Source: Fibrobacterota bacterium
Lineage (GTDB): Bacteria > Fibrobacterota > Fibrobacteria > UBA11236
Length of the DNA stretch: 64,000 nt
Direction: 5' to 3'
Assembly (NCBI GenBank): GCA_019509785.1
Contig: JAEKLQ010000045.1
Span: 1 to 64,000, forward strand
Shown here: positions 1-8,645 of the stretch, piece by piece
Numbering within the stretch: the first letter of the stretch is position 1
Layout: every line of letters begins with the position of its first letter
Position numbers and translations under genes: made by a program
Notes under the pieces: model-generated
Databases searched by the model: none
The model's input: the letters and a program-made list of their open reading frames with translations, nothing else
Told to the model about the DNA's origin: nothing

Positions 1-2
1 TG

Positions 3-329
3 GCTTTTTCAAGTCTGCCATGGGCCTCCTGTAACCCGCCGATCACGCCTAATATTTCGGGAAGTTGCGAGGCGACTTCAAAATTGACTTCGGTGAATCT
101 TTCTTCCGACTCCCAATTCAAATTCCAAATGAGCCTGACCGGCGCGAACGTTTGGTTTATCGTCGATAAAGCCGATGTCGGGGCGACGAATTTCGACCGC
201 ATCCATTCGGATTTCATCACGGCGCTGGTGAAGGGTTGTAACGTATGGATTTCCGCTTTCCGGTTGGAGGCCAACAGCAAGAACCATCTGACCTCGGCGG
301 ATATCTATAACTCGTGCCTCTATCATTGA
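3..329 (+). CDS. Partial small secreted protein of unknown function (5' end outside window)
   Basis: The reading frame is open from the left edge to a TGA at 327-329, about 108 residues. A TTG at 84 could serve as a start, but the open frame upstream reads like the mature start of an exported protein, with ASCNPP and SGSCEA cysteines in the first 30 residues. The remainder is a compact, probably beta-rich domain with the stretch TGANVWFIVDKADVGATNFD and further cysteines (KGCNVW, YNSC). I do not recognise the family. Codon use is more AT-rich than in the housekeeping genes further right, as in the other accessory secreted genes here. Confidence 0.55.
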   Translation, partial: AFSSLPWASCNPPITPNISGSCEATSKLTSVNLSSDSQFKFQMSLTGANVWFIVDKADVGATNFDRIHSDFITALVKGCNVWISAFRLEANSKNHLTSADIYNSCLYH

Positions 330-370
330 GACCCGGAGCTTCCCGGCGGGCATAATGCGCTGTCCACAAC

Positions 371-450
371 CAGGATCGCCTGGTTCGGCTTGCGATTCCG
401 GCCGCCGGGACCACCTCGGCTGGCTGCGGAGGATTTCCGTGGTCAGCTTA
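371..450 (-). pseudogene. Scrambled fragment of the 3' end of rpsA
   Basis: Three blocks match the rpsA gene of this window in the same order and orientation. Around 371-395 the exact 17-mer TCGCCTGGTTCGGCTTG is shared with about 6649-6665. Around 401-417 CGGCCGCCGGGACCAC is shared with about 6767. Around 421-449 GGCTGCGGAGG is followed by TTTCCGTGGTCAGCTT, as at about 6808-6836. The roughly 100 and 25 bases that separate the blocks in rpsA are missing. The fragment begins right after the stop codon of the beta-helix gene. It encodes nothing on its own. A collapsed duplicate of rpsA or a chimeric join could explain it. Confidence 0.6.
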
Positions 451-452
451 GG

Positions 453-2185
453 CTAGGGAATAGAAATCCTGGTCGCATCGAGAAGCCTCACCCCATTCCT
501 TTCCCCGGAAATCAGGCTCCCATTGACGCGATAATGACCGCGACCATTCCCCCCCGGGCCTGGCTTGGTTCTGGTCTCCGAGGACTCGCGAATGACTGGG
601 CCATTCAAACCGACCGTGGCGCCGAATTCATGCGCCCCGACGTCGGGGTTTCCGGAATACAAGGCGCCTGACCAAAAATCACGGCCCCCGTTTCCGGCGA
701 TCACCAATCCCTTGTTGATGCAAGGCGAACCGGCTTGTAGATGGTAGCCGTCAAGCGATGCGAAAGCCGGACCATTGGCGTTGCCATTGCCTCCGCGCCC
801 CGGATCCGTGAATTTCGGATCGGCATGGATGGCGCGGGCATCCCCGGCCGGAACCGTGACCGAGGATCCGAAATAGGCATTGTTGTCGTAGACGATGCCC
901 CCGCCCGTGGTCAAGTCGGCATTCGCTTGGGTCGACATGAAAATATTGTTCTTAAGGGTATAAGAGGCCGCCAGGAAATCGCCATAACCATACGCGGTTT
1001 TGGGGCTGTTCTTGTCATTATAAAGCACGTTGTTGTAGACGCCCGCCACCGCCTTTGAGTCGGAGTGCAGATAGATTTGGTAGCGCGAATTGTTCTGCAG
1101 GATATTATAACGGACCACGCAATCGCCGAAGGGAAACTGGCAAAGCAGCAGGCCATCGCCGTTGTCATGCATGTAATTGTATTGGATGGTGATGCGGGTG
1201 GTTCCCCTATCGGCGTCGATGCCGTTGTAATCGGCGCCGTTGGCCTTGCGCACCGTTCCATATGTTTCATTGTTCTGGACGACGATGCTATCGGAGAGAT
1301 TAATCTCGATGGCGCTGGTGCCCGCCCCCGCGCAGACATTGCCATCGACAAAGCCGTTGCGGACGCCGGTCAGGTAAATCGTGTTGCATCCCAAGGTGGT
1401 ATTCAGCTGGCTCAGGAAATTATGGCGCAATACCACTTGGGTATGCGGGAACCAGACGGTATCCGAGGCCGAATTGCGGATGGCCCAATGTAGGGCGCCG
1501 TCCCACTGCTTGGTGATGATGCCCCCGAAAGAGCAATCGCGAATGCTGCATCCTTCGACGAGGATATCTTCGAAGCGCGTCTTCACCGGATTCGCTCCCG
1601 GCTGCAAGGTTTCGAAGACGATGCCGCCCGTGCGCTTCGAGGCATCCCATCCGGCTTCGAAGGTCACGTTCGGCAGATTGTCGGCCACGTCGCCGCCGAC
1701 CCACTTCACGTCGCCGTTGACATCGTGCACGTCGCAGTTGCGGATGTAAATATGGCGAATCGTCCCGAAGTCGCGCCCGGCTATCCAAATTCCGCGCCGA
1801 TCCGCCGGCGTCGCGCCGGTATTGGTGATTTCCAGATCTTGTATTTCACAAAAGGCTTGGTTCAGCAAATAGACCGCGCTCGGGGCCGTGCCGTTCGCCG
1901 CGACGCGCGGCTTAGATCCGCTACCATACCGGCCCACCACGATGGGATGTCCATCGGCCCCCGAACCCTTGGGGCTTAATTGGCCCGCCCAAGATCCGCC
2001 TGACTTCAGTAAAATGCTGTCTCCCGGCTGGCAGACCGCGGCATTGGCCTTGGCTAGGGTTTTCCATGCCGTGGCGTCCGAAGTACCGGCACGCCCATCA
2101 TCGCCCGAAGCGGCATCGAGATAATAGTCCCTAACAGAATGCGGGCGAATAGCGAGGCCGTGCCGCGCAGCGGTCCCCTTCTCAT
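453..2185 (-). pseudogene. Secreted right-handed parallel beta-helix protein (polysaccharide-lyase-like), frameshifted near its N-terminus
   Basis: The main frame is open on the minus strand from about 2225 to a stop at 453-455. It starts like many exported beta-helix proteins (YYLDAASGDDG, then WKTLAKANA and PGDSILLKSG) and continues with repeated N-rich coils (NNETYGT, IQYNYMHDNGDG, VRYNILQNNS, YNNVLYN, LKNNIF) and the closing PDVGAHEFG typical of the family. No ATG precedes the mature part in this frame. An ATG at 2185 in another frame opens a signal-peptide-like start (MRRGPLRGTASLFARILLG), so frame is lost near 2125-2140, perhaps with a few codons. A GTG at 1940 would give a 495-residue product lacking export signal and first coil. 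Substrate unknown; pectate or similar plant polysaccharide is plausible from the family. Confidence 0.6.
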
Positions 2186-2309
2186 CCGGGCATGTTCCGA
2201 CGAATCGCTTTTGAACCGGTTCCTAAGCATTGCAGCCTAATTTACGGGACTGGGCTCGTTTTGGCCGAAGGTGTTTGCCTGTTCGGGGAATATCGCCTGA
2301 CTTTTTAGA

Positions 2310-2333
2310 GGGGAGAGCGGTACCGCTCTCCCC
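2310..2333. repeat. Perfect 24-bp palindrome in a divergent intergenic region
   Basis: Arms GGGGAGAGCGGT and ACCGCTCTCCCC meet with no loop. No T-run follows on either strand, so it does not look like an intrinsic terminator. It lies about 100 bases before the secreted-protein gene at 2434 and 125 bases before the divergent beta-helix gene. A related but imperfect copy sits at 41531-41550. An operator for a dimeric regulator or a REP-like element are both possible. Confidence 0.5.
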
Positions 2334-2433
2334 GGAACGCGGTATTTCATATGGTCGGCGTCCCCTCCCCATTGGAATCCGGTCCCGATGATTACCATTT
2401 CCCGGGGGATCGAGCATTTCTTCGGAGGCCAAG

Positions 2434-3888
2434 TTGCGCGCATTGGTATTCGGCTTACTGACATTCGTTCTCGTAGGGGCATCGTTCGGGCAGCCGCTGA
2501 ACATCAGGGGCCGTGTCGTGGATGCGAAAGGCGTCCCCGTTCCCGATGCGGTGGTGGAATTGAAGGTGCGCGGGACCGCCACGAAAACCGCCGCGGACGG
2601 GTCGTTCATCCTGGATGCCAATGCAGCGCTGGGTCCCGGCGGCGAAGGCCCTTTCGAGTATCGCTTGGATGCCGGTTTCCTGGTGCTCGCCATCCGTTCC
2701 CCTTTGGAGCTTCGGATGGAAGTGATCGACGGGCGAGGCCGTTCCCTGGGCGGACTTGCCCGTCGCTTGGAAGCGGGACGTCACCGGATCGCCCTGGCGG
2801 AAGCCATGCCCGCTCCGGGCCGGAGCGTAGGCTTGTATTTCCTGAGATTGAGCTTGGGCGGCCAAAGCTTCATCCATGCTTTTTTCCATTCGGGAAGCGG
2901 AACTTCCGGAACGGTTTTCGCGCCTGCTTATCCGAGCTCCGCCGCGAAGCGTGCCGTGGCGGTCGATTCCTTACGGATCCGCAAGGACGGATACCGGGAG
3001 TCCGTTCGGGAGATCGCGAGTTATACGGCCGGCGATTTGGGCGATCTGATCTTGTCCGCGCTACCGGATGACGGCAGCGTCTGCGCCAAGCAGCATGCGG
3101 AACATACCGCCGACGGGATCGATGTCGTGGTCTGCGATGCGCTCTTCGATGCGCCTCCGCGCGTGCATCTGCCAACGACCTCAGCCCCAACCGCCTATGT
3201 CGCGAGGACCGCCGATGGATTCGTCACCGTCTCTGGGGAGACCTATCCCTTTGCGACGGGCGGTTCATCGGATCCCGAGATTAGACGGCATGCGTCCGCC
3301 CTATATGAAATCAAGCTCCAGAACGGAAAGGTCGAAAGTTTCCGGCCCGCCATCCTATTCGCCGAATCGCTTTTCCTCGCGCCTCTCAAGGGCCAGGCGT
3401 TCGAGGGCCTTATCTCCCAGCGGACGAATGGGAAATATGGCATACCTACCCTGCCGGTCAGGGTGCAAGTTCTCGCCGAAAGGTTCCTAGGGGGAACCAG
3501 CAACGCCTCCGCGTTCGAGCTGAAGGTCGCCATCTCCAATCTCGCGGGCGCGGTCGCCGCCTCCGATGGCAAATGCATGCCGGCCCTTTCGAGCTACGGC
3601 TCCCAGGCCCCATTCGATGCCGGAAGCGAAGTCCTCCTCGCGGTCGGGCGGGTACCCTCGATGCACGCGTTCGGAGACGATGAGTTCGTGTTCGAACTCT
3701 ATGTGGCTGGCGTCCAATCCGGAAACATAATGGCGCGGGAGTGGTTTTTCACCCCGCTCGATTTGGTCAAGAATACCCTGGCCATTTCGGGCACCTATAC
3801 CGGGGTGGGCCACGGCGCGCCGGGTACCATCCCGCTGCTCGACCTCCACTTGGCGACGGGCGGTGGCGGGGCCTGTAATCCGCAGTAA
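2434..3888 (+). CDS. Secreted protein with an N-terminal carboxypeptidase-regulatory-like domain
   Basis: The 484-residue product has a signal peptide (RALVFGLLTFVLVGASFGQ) and then a domain of about 70 residues with the pattern NIRGRVVDAKGVPVPDAVVE...KTAADGSFIL, the CarboxypepD_reg-like beta-sandwich common in FCB secreted proteins. Residues 75-135 resemble the tail that normally carries such domains (EVIDGRGRSLG, GLYFLRLS). The remaining 300 residues form an unrecognised beta-rich module with several cysteines. The TTG start is chosen because GGAGG lies at 2424-2428, five bases upstream, and the signal peptide begins there. The gene is divergent from the beta-helix gene and probably monocistronic. 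A role at the cell surface or in glycan binding is a guess. Confidence 0.7.
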   Translation: MRALVFGLLTFVLVGASFGQPLNIRGRVVDAKGVPVPDAVVELKVRGTATKTAADGSFILDANAALGPGGEGPFEYRLDAGFLVLAIRSPLELRMEVIDGRGRSLGGLARRLEAGRHRIALAEAMPAPGRSVGLYFLRLSLGGQSFIHAFFHSGSGTSGTVFAPAYPSSAAKRAVAVDSLRIRKDGYRESVREIASYTAGDLGDLILSALPDDGSVCAKQHAEHTADGIDVVVCDALFDAPPRVHLPTTSAPTAYVARTADGFVTVSGETYPFATGGSSDPEIRRHASALYEIKLQNGKVESFRPAILFAESLFLAPLKGQAFEGLISQRTNGKYGIPTLPVRVQVLAERFLGGTSNASAFELKVAISNLAGAVAASDGKCMPALSSYGSQAPFDAGSEVLLAVGRVPSMHAFGDDEFVFELYVAGVQSGNIMAREWFFTPLDLVKNTLAISGTYTGVGHGAPGTIPLLDLHLATGGGGACNPQ

Positions 3889-3947
3889 GGCGGAATCGCG
3901 GCGCCCATCGCGGCAGGATTGCGGACGTTTTCAAAAATCATCTTGTG

Positions 3948-3985
3948 CTTGCTATCACGATTAAATCTTGCTATCGCGATTAAAA
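3948..3985 (+). repeat. Two tandem 19-bp direct repeats upstream of a secreted-protein gene
   Basis: Unit 1 (3948-3966) and unit 2 (3967-3985) both read CTTGCTATC, then A or G, then CGATTAAA, then T or A. They are adjacent without a spacer and differ at two positions. They end 70 bases before the ATG at 4056, where an activator or repressor array would sit. Each unit contains the near-palindrome ATCRCGAT. Confidence 0.6.
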
Positions 3986-4055
3986 CTACGTTCTTTCCCC
4001 TCGGGTTATGAGATAGTCATGTAGTTGCTCCATTGGGTGCGCAAAGGAGGATACT

Positions 4056-4940
4056 ATGTTGCCAATATCTCGTTTTCTGCTTTCATTCGCCGCAATATCC
4101 GCAAGCGTAGAAGCACAGACCTATTCAACGGACTTTTCGACCACGGAAAACCCGATCTCCCAGAATGGCAAATGGACCAATGGCGGGATTGTCGGACTGG
4201 ATTGGCAAAACGTACGTACCACCGCAGGTACCCCCAATAAGGCATATGGAACGGGGGTATCGGACAGTTACAATGATTGCATCGCCGTGCTTTCGGGATT
4301 CCCTGCGAATCAAAGCGCCGAAGCCACCGTTTATCGAGCGGCGGGTTATACGCCACCCAGCTCTCATGAAATCGAACTCCTCTTACGCTTCCAGGTTTCG
4401 GCGCACAATGCGCGCGGATACGAAATGGATTTTTGGTATGGGGGCACGACCTTGCAAATAGTGCGTTGGAATGGCCAGATAGGCGATTTTACCGTGCTCA
4501 ATAATTCGGGTCCCGGGCCCCAAGGATTAGTCACCGGCGATATCATCAAAGCGCAAATGATCGGAAATACCATTACGGTATTCAAAAACGGATCGGTCAT
4601 TTCGACCGTTATCGATGATACCTTTAAAGACGGCAACCCCGGAATGGGATTTTTCATAAGGCCGGGCGGAACGCCCGACAAATACTGCGTCAGCCGGTTT
4701 TCAGCCTCGGCATCCGATTCAAGCGGCGTGCCAGTGGGTTCCACCGATTCGAGCGGTTCGCAAGGGGGTGGCCGACACCATCATTCGAGGAAGCTCGCGG
4801 TTGGCTCGATTGATCCCTTGCTCAATCGGGTCCAATTCCGGAATGGGAAAGAATACCCCGTACTGTTGGATGGCATGTTTATCGACGTTACCGGCAGAAG
4901 CGTCAATGCGCCTGCGGCGACGTCTTCCCTATTGCACTAA
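4056..4940 (+). CDS. Secreted concanavalin-like (laminin-G/DUF1080-like) domain protein
   Basis: The ATG follows a strong Shine-Dalgarno (AAAGGAGG at 4045-4052). The first 21 residues are a signal peptide ending ASVEAQ. Residues 22-225 look like a single jelly-roll domain: TYSTDFSTTENPISQNGKW is the usual opening strand, and EIELLLRF, FWYGGTTLQIVRW and GDIIKAQMIGNTITVFKNGS are typical of laminin-G-like or glycosidase-associated sandwiches. A Ser/Gly/His-rich linker leads to a short tail (YPVLLDGMFIDVTGRSV) that may be the remains of a sorting domain. Codon use is clearly less GC-rich than in the core genes. The product probably binds or acts on an extracellular carbohydrate, but no catalytic residues can be assigned. 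Confidence 0.65.
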   Translation: MLPISRFLLSFAAISASVEAQTYSTDFSTTENPISQNGKWTNGGIVGLDWQNVRTTAGTPNKAYGTGVSDSYNDCIAVLSGFPANQSAEATVYRAAGYTPPSSHEIELLLRFQVSAHNARGYEMDFWYGGTTLQIVRWNGQIGDFTVLNNSGPGPQGLVTGDIIKAQMIGNTITVFKNGSVISTVIDDTFKDGNPGMGFFIRPGGTPDKYCVSRFSASASDSSGVPVGSTDSSGSQGGGRHHHSRKLAVGSIDPLLNRVQFRNGKEYPVLLDGMFIDVTGRSVNAPAATSSLLH

Positions 4941-5000
4941 GGCAATCCGACCCGGACGGTCGACGCGCGCTCAACGAGAGCGCATCTTCCCCGGACAGCA

Positions 5001-6410
5001 TCACTCACTATGAGAATGGTCCACGGCTGCCAATCCATGAAGGCGGGCCGCCCAGAGCGCTTGGCCGAGGGCGTCCAGTCGCGTGGCCCAGGCATGGAGG
5101 GCGCCAGGGGGCAGGGGCACCGTGGGCGGCATGGACATAAGCGCGGTGAGGGCGTTCTCGCGGGCCATGGGATCCGTGCTGCCGGGTTGGAGGGCGGTTT
5201 CCAAGGCGTCGTAAAGATGAGCGCCGGCCGAGGTCGTATCGCCGGCGCGTAAGGCCTGATGGCTTTGCGCGAGGCTCTCCATCACGATGTCGAAGTCTCG
5301 GGAGGCGCGCCGGCGGGATGCGTGAGCGGATTGGGACGGGGCCGCATAGGATGACGCGGATGCAGGTGGGAACTGGACCCAATCGGTATCGGGATCGACA
5401 GATGCGGCGGGCGCCTCGACCCGGAACGGGGGGTTGCTGCCGGGAACGGACCGGGCGAAGACCCAGCCGGCCAATCCGCCGGCCACGCTGGCGATGATGG
5501 CGATACCATGCCCGCGGCCGGGCATCAACAATTGGCTCAAGACCTCGGCAATCACCCAGATGACGGAGAACTTGGCGATGGAGACGCGCAACGCCGATGG
5601 GTCCGTGATCCCCGTATCGCGGATTATAATAACTTCATGGCGATGGGTGGTCGCGTAAGCGGACATGATTCCCGCGAGCGCGCCTGCCGGTCCCACTAAG
5701 GCGAAGCCGGGAACGCCGCCCTTAAGCGCGCTGAAGGCCATGAAAGCCGCGCCTCCGACGATGCCGCAGGCCAGGAAGATGCCCACGAAACCGCCGGTCC
5801 CCCAGTGCCGCTCCATCGCCTCCCCCGCCAGCCACATGAACCATAGCGTGAACGCCAGATGGACCCAACTCGCATGGGTAAAAAGCGAAGTGATGAAATT
5901 GAATGGGTTGGGATGGGCGGGCGTTAATCCCAATCGGTATACGAGGGAAACCCGCCGCATCTCCCCGAGCCGGGCAGCCACGACATCCGTTCCGCCGCCG
6001 CCGTCCCAGGTAGCGCCCACGTTACCCTGCCTTCCCGGCCCGCCCGTTCCCGGCGAACGCGCGATGTCCATGCCCGGAAGCCGCAGGATACCCTGATCCT
6101 CCGCGGAGGCGGACGCGCCCTCCTCCCCATCCGCCCTGGCGGGCCGGGCCCTCTCATCGGCGATGACCGGTTGTACGCCGCCCGGGCGCTCGACTATACC
6201 GAGAGCTTCGCCCGCGGAAAGGATGCGATAGAGCGGACTGGATTTGGCGCAGGATGAGAGCGGACCGAAGCGGAGCAGGTCCGATGCTGAGGCGTACTTC
6301 ACCTTATTCCGCCAGGCGAAAAGCTGGATCAGCACCATCAGCGCCAGAATCCCGATCAGCCCTGGGCGCACCTTGGGCTCGTGCCCTTCTGTCCGGACGG
6401 GGAAGTACAT
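5001..6410 (-). CDS. Rhomboid-fold membrane protein lacking the catalytic dyad (pseudoprotease)
   Basis: The 469-residue protein has an N-terminal membrane segment (residues 17-33), a 110-residue Gly/Ala-rich linker, a rhomboid core (about 155-325) and a soluble C-terminal tail of about 145 residues. The core is recognised from NPFNFITSLFTHASWVHLAF, GEAMERHWG and two Gly-rich helices. The usual GASG serine motif reads G-P-A242-G, the histidine of the AHxxGF motif is Ser308 (IASVAGG), and the Asn after the HL pair is Thr. Proteolysis is therefore unlikely; a binding or regulatory role, as for iRhoms and derlins, is inferred. One copy of the GGTAAC-N6-GTTACC motif lies in the linker. Confidence 0.75.
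   Translation of the reverse strand: MYFPVRTEGHEPKVRPGLIGILALMVLIQLFAWRNKVKYASASDLLRFGPLSSCAKSSPLYRILSAGEALGIVERPGGVQPVIADERARPARADGEEGASASAEDQGILRLPGMDIARSPGTGGPGRQGNVGATWDGGGGTDVVAARLGEMRRVSLVYRLGLTPAHPNPFNFITSLFTHASWVHLAFTLWFMWLAGEAMERHWGTGGFVGIFLACGIVGGAAFMAFSALKGGVPGFALVGPAGALAGIMSAYATTHRHEVIIIRDTGITDPSALRVSIAKFSVIWVIAEVLSQLLMPGRGHGIAIIASVAGGLAGWVFARSVPGSNPPFRVEAPAASVDPDTDWVQFPPASASSYAAPSQSAHASRRRASRDFDIVMESLAQSHQALRAGDTTSAGAHLYDALETALQPGSTDPMARENALTALMSMPPTVPLPPGALHAWATRLDALGQALWAARLHGLAAVDHSHSE
6009..6026. repeat. GGTAAC-N6-GTTACC motif, copy 1 (one mismatch)
   Basis: Reads GGTAGC, six bases, GTTACC, inside the linker of the rhomboid-like gene. On the coding strand it is in frame as Gly-Asn-Val-Gly-Ala-Thr. 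Confidence 0.5.
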
Positions 6411-6554
6411 GGGAGGATTATCCGGATTGGAGGCCTATCGGGACCAGCACATCCCTACGGGGCCTGCCCGTTTCGGGGGGGAATAGCCTAAAGCTTTAAA
6501 TCCGCCGCATGCAAACGAGCGAGAGAAGGGCGTTTCCCCTTCCTCCTTAAATAG

Positions 6555-6582
6555 GAAGGGCTCTCCTTGCGGAGAGCCCTTC
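6555..6582 (-). terminator. Probable terminator of rpsA
   Basis: A perfect 12-bp stem (GAAGGGCTCTCC / GGAGAGCCCTTC) closes on a four-base loop that reads GCAA in the minus-strand transcript, a stable tetraloop. It lies 27 bases after the rpsA stop. The U-tract behind it is weak (CTATTTAA). Confidence 0.7.
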
Positions 6583-6608
6583 GTTTCAGATCCGCTTGAT
6601 TACGGGCT

Positions 6609-8342
6609 TTACTCGCTCTCGAGCTTCGGCATGACGTCGCCCAGGGTCGCCTGGTTCGGCTTGTGGGCCGCCAGGTAGGACTTCCATTCGGCATCTTCCT
6701 TGTTCTTGAAGTAGTCCGTCACGCTAAGGGTGAGCTTGCGCGAGGACGGTTCCACTTCGATCACGGCCGCCGGGACCACGTCGCCCGGCTTGAAGGCGTC
6801 GGCGGGGCTGCGGAGGGTTTCCGTGGTCAGCTTCGAGGTCGGGATGAACCCTTCCACGCCGCCTTCCAGCTCCACGATCACGCCGCGTTCCAGCAGACGG
6901 GAGATGGTGCCTTGGACTTCCTTGCCCACCGGGAACTTCTCCGCGAGGGTGTCCCACGGATCGTCCTGCAGATGCTTCATGGACAGGCTGATGCGGCGCT
7001 TTTCCTTGTCGATGGCCATCACGATGCACTCCACCTTGTCGCCCTTTTTCAGGACTTCCGAGGGGTGGTTGATCTTCTTGGTCCACGACATGTCGGATAC
7101 GTGGATGAGGCCATCCACGCCTTCCTTGATCTCGATGAAGGCGCCGAAGGCGGCCAGGTTGCGGATCTCGCCGGTCACCTTGGAACCAACGGGAATCTCA
7201 TCCTCGATGCTGGTCCACGGATCGGGAGTCGCTTGCTTGAGGCCGAGGCTGATCTTCTCGTTCTCGGCGTCCAGCTTAAGCACGATGGCTTCCACTTCGT
7301 CGCCCTGGTTCAAGAGCTGCGAGGGATGCTTGATGTGCTGGGTCCAGGACATCTCGGAGATGTGGATGAGGCCTTCCACGCCCTGGTCCAATTCCACGAA
7401 CACGCCGTAGTCGGTGATCGACACGACCTTGCCCTTGACCTTGGTGCCCTCTGGGTACTTGGCGGCCACGTCTTCCCACGGATGCTTGGTGAGCTGCTTC
7501 ATGCCGAGGCTGATGCGCTCCTTCTTCTCGTTGAAGTCGAGCACGACCACCTTCACGCGGTCGCCCAACGAAACCACCTCGGAAGGATGGTTCACTCGGC
7601 CCCAGCTCATGTCGGTGATATGCAACAGACCATCCACGCCGCCCAAATCGATGAAGGCGCCGAAGTCGGTGATGTTCTTGACCACGCCCTCGCGGACCTG
7701 GCCCTTCTCGAGGGTGTCGATGATTTCGTCGCGCATCTTGGAGCGCTCTTGCTCCAGGACCACGCGGCGCGAGACCACGATGTTGCGGCGGATCTTGTTG
7801 ACCTTGATGACCTTGAAGTCCATCTTCTGGCCGATGAGGGCGTCCAGATCCGGGACTTGGCGCAGATCGATCTGCGAACCGGGCAGGAAGGCTTCGATGC
7901 CGAACAGGTCCACGACCACGCCGCCCTTGATGCGCCGGGTGATGGTGCCGGTGACGATCTCTTCCTTTTCAAAAGCCTCACGGATGCGTTCCCACACGCG
8001 CATGAAGTCGGCGCGCTGCTTGGAGAGGATGATTTGGCCTTCGCCGTTCTCCACCTGCTCGAGGTACACGTCGATGACGCGGCCTACGGCGAGCTCGGTG
8101 TCGTCCTTGAACTCCTGCTTGGAGATGATGCCTTCGGACTTGAAATGGATGTCCACGAACACGTCGGTATCCGTGATGCGGACGACGGTGCCTTTTACGA
8201 TGCTGCCTTCGGCGTAGCCGGTGAGGGTGGATTCGTATTGGGCGAGGATTTCCTTACTCGGGGCGACGGGAGTCTTCGAATCGACGTCATTATTGAAGTC
8301 TTTCAAATCCTCTTCGGTGCCGTAAAGCATTTTGACTGACAT
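6609..8342 (-). CDS. rpsA: 30S ribosomal protein S1
   Basis: The product of about 577 residues consists of six S1 RNA-binding repeats. The later repeats are the most regular (GTKVKGKVVSITDYGVFVELD, then GLIHISEMSW; GSKVTGEIRNLAAFGAFIEI, then GLIHVSDMSW). S1 joins mRNA to the small ribosomal subunit and is needed for translation of mRNAs with weak or structured leaders. The ATG at 8342 (MSVKMLYGTEED) is preferred over the longer open frame to 8525, whose extra 61 residues look like translated leader. No strong Shine-Dalgarno precedes it, as is usual for rpsA. cmk, a common neighbour of rpsA, is 1.8 kb away and separated by fhs. Confidence 0.95.
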   Translation of the reverse strand: MSVKMLYGTEEDLKDFNNDVDSKTPVAPSKEILAQYESTLTGYAEGSIVKGTVVRITDTDVFVDIHFKSEGIISKQEFKDDTELAVGRVIDVYLEQVENGEGQIILSKQRADFMRVWERIREAFEKEEIVTGTITRRIKGGVVVDLFGIEAFLPGSQIDLRQVPDLDALIGQKMDFKVIKVNKIRRNIVVSRRVVLEQERSKMRDEIIDTLEKGQVREGVVKNITDFGAFIDLGGVDGLLHITDMSWGRVNHPSEVVSLGDRVKVVVLDFNEKKERISLGMKQLTKHPWEDVAAKYPEGTKVKGKVVSITDYGVFVELDQGVEGLIHISEMSWTQHIKHPSQLLNQGDEVEAIVLKLDAENEKISLGLKQATPDPWTSIEDEIPVGSKVTGEIRNLAAFGAFIEIKEGVDGLIHVSDMSWTKKINHPSEVLKKGDKVECIVMAIDKEKRRISLSMKHLQDDPWDTLAEKFPVGKEVQGTISRLLERGVIVELEGGVEGFIPTSKLTTETLRSPADAFKPGDVVPAAVIEVEPSSRKLTLSVTDYFKNKEDAEWKSYLAAHKPNQATLGDVMPKLESE

Positions 8343-8645
8343 GATTATGGGGTCTTTCCGGTCGGCCGAGCGGGTTATTATCCCGGACCCCGGGATAGGC
8401 TGCTGACTGAACCGACCGCCCGGGAGGGCGGTATCGCAGGGAAGGGCGCTAGGGCCTAAGCGGCTAGGGCATTCTTCGTGCGGGTGACAATGATAGCAAA
8501 TTTGGCTCGAAAATCGGGATCGCACCCTCCCCTCGGGATCGGGCTAGCCTTTGAAACCGTGGTTTACCGGCCTTATTTGGCTTACAAAAAGGCAAACCCG
8601 GCAGAATCAGAGCAAAATTTCTCAGTAAAAAGTTAAAATGCGGAA
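8343..8645. other. Divergent intergenic region between rpsA and fhs, with a leader hairpin
   Basis: No gene is visible in these 303 bases. A 7-bp stem (ACCGCCC / GGGCGGT, 8415-8432, loop GGGA) lies in the rpsA leader and could take part in S1 autoregulation; this is inferred from position only. On the minus strand, TTGCTATCAT near 8493-8502 resembles an extended -10 element for rpsA. The fhs side is AT-rich just before the start (AAAAAGTTAAAAT). Confidence 0.4.

Noticed and set aside
6663-8339. Long open frame of 558 codons on the plus strand opposite rpsA.
   Set aside because: It is the antisense shadow of the repetitive, GC-rich rpsA gene, rich in Asp, His, Leu and Val, with no start signal.
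8343-8525. N-terminal extension of S1 by 61 residues.
   Set aside because: The extension has a Cys/Pro/His-rich composition unlike S1, and it covers the leader hairpin and promoter-like region.
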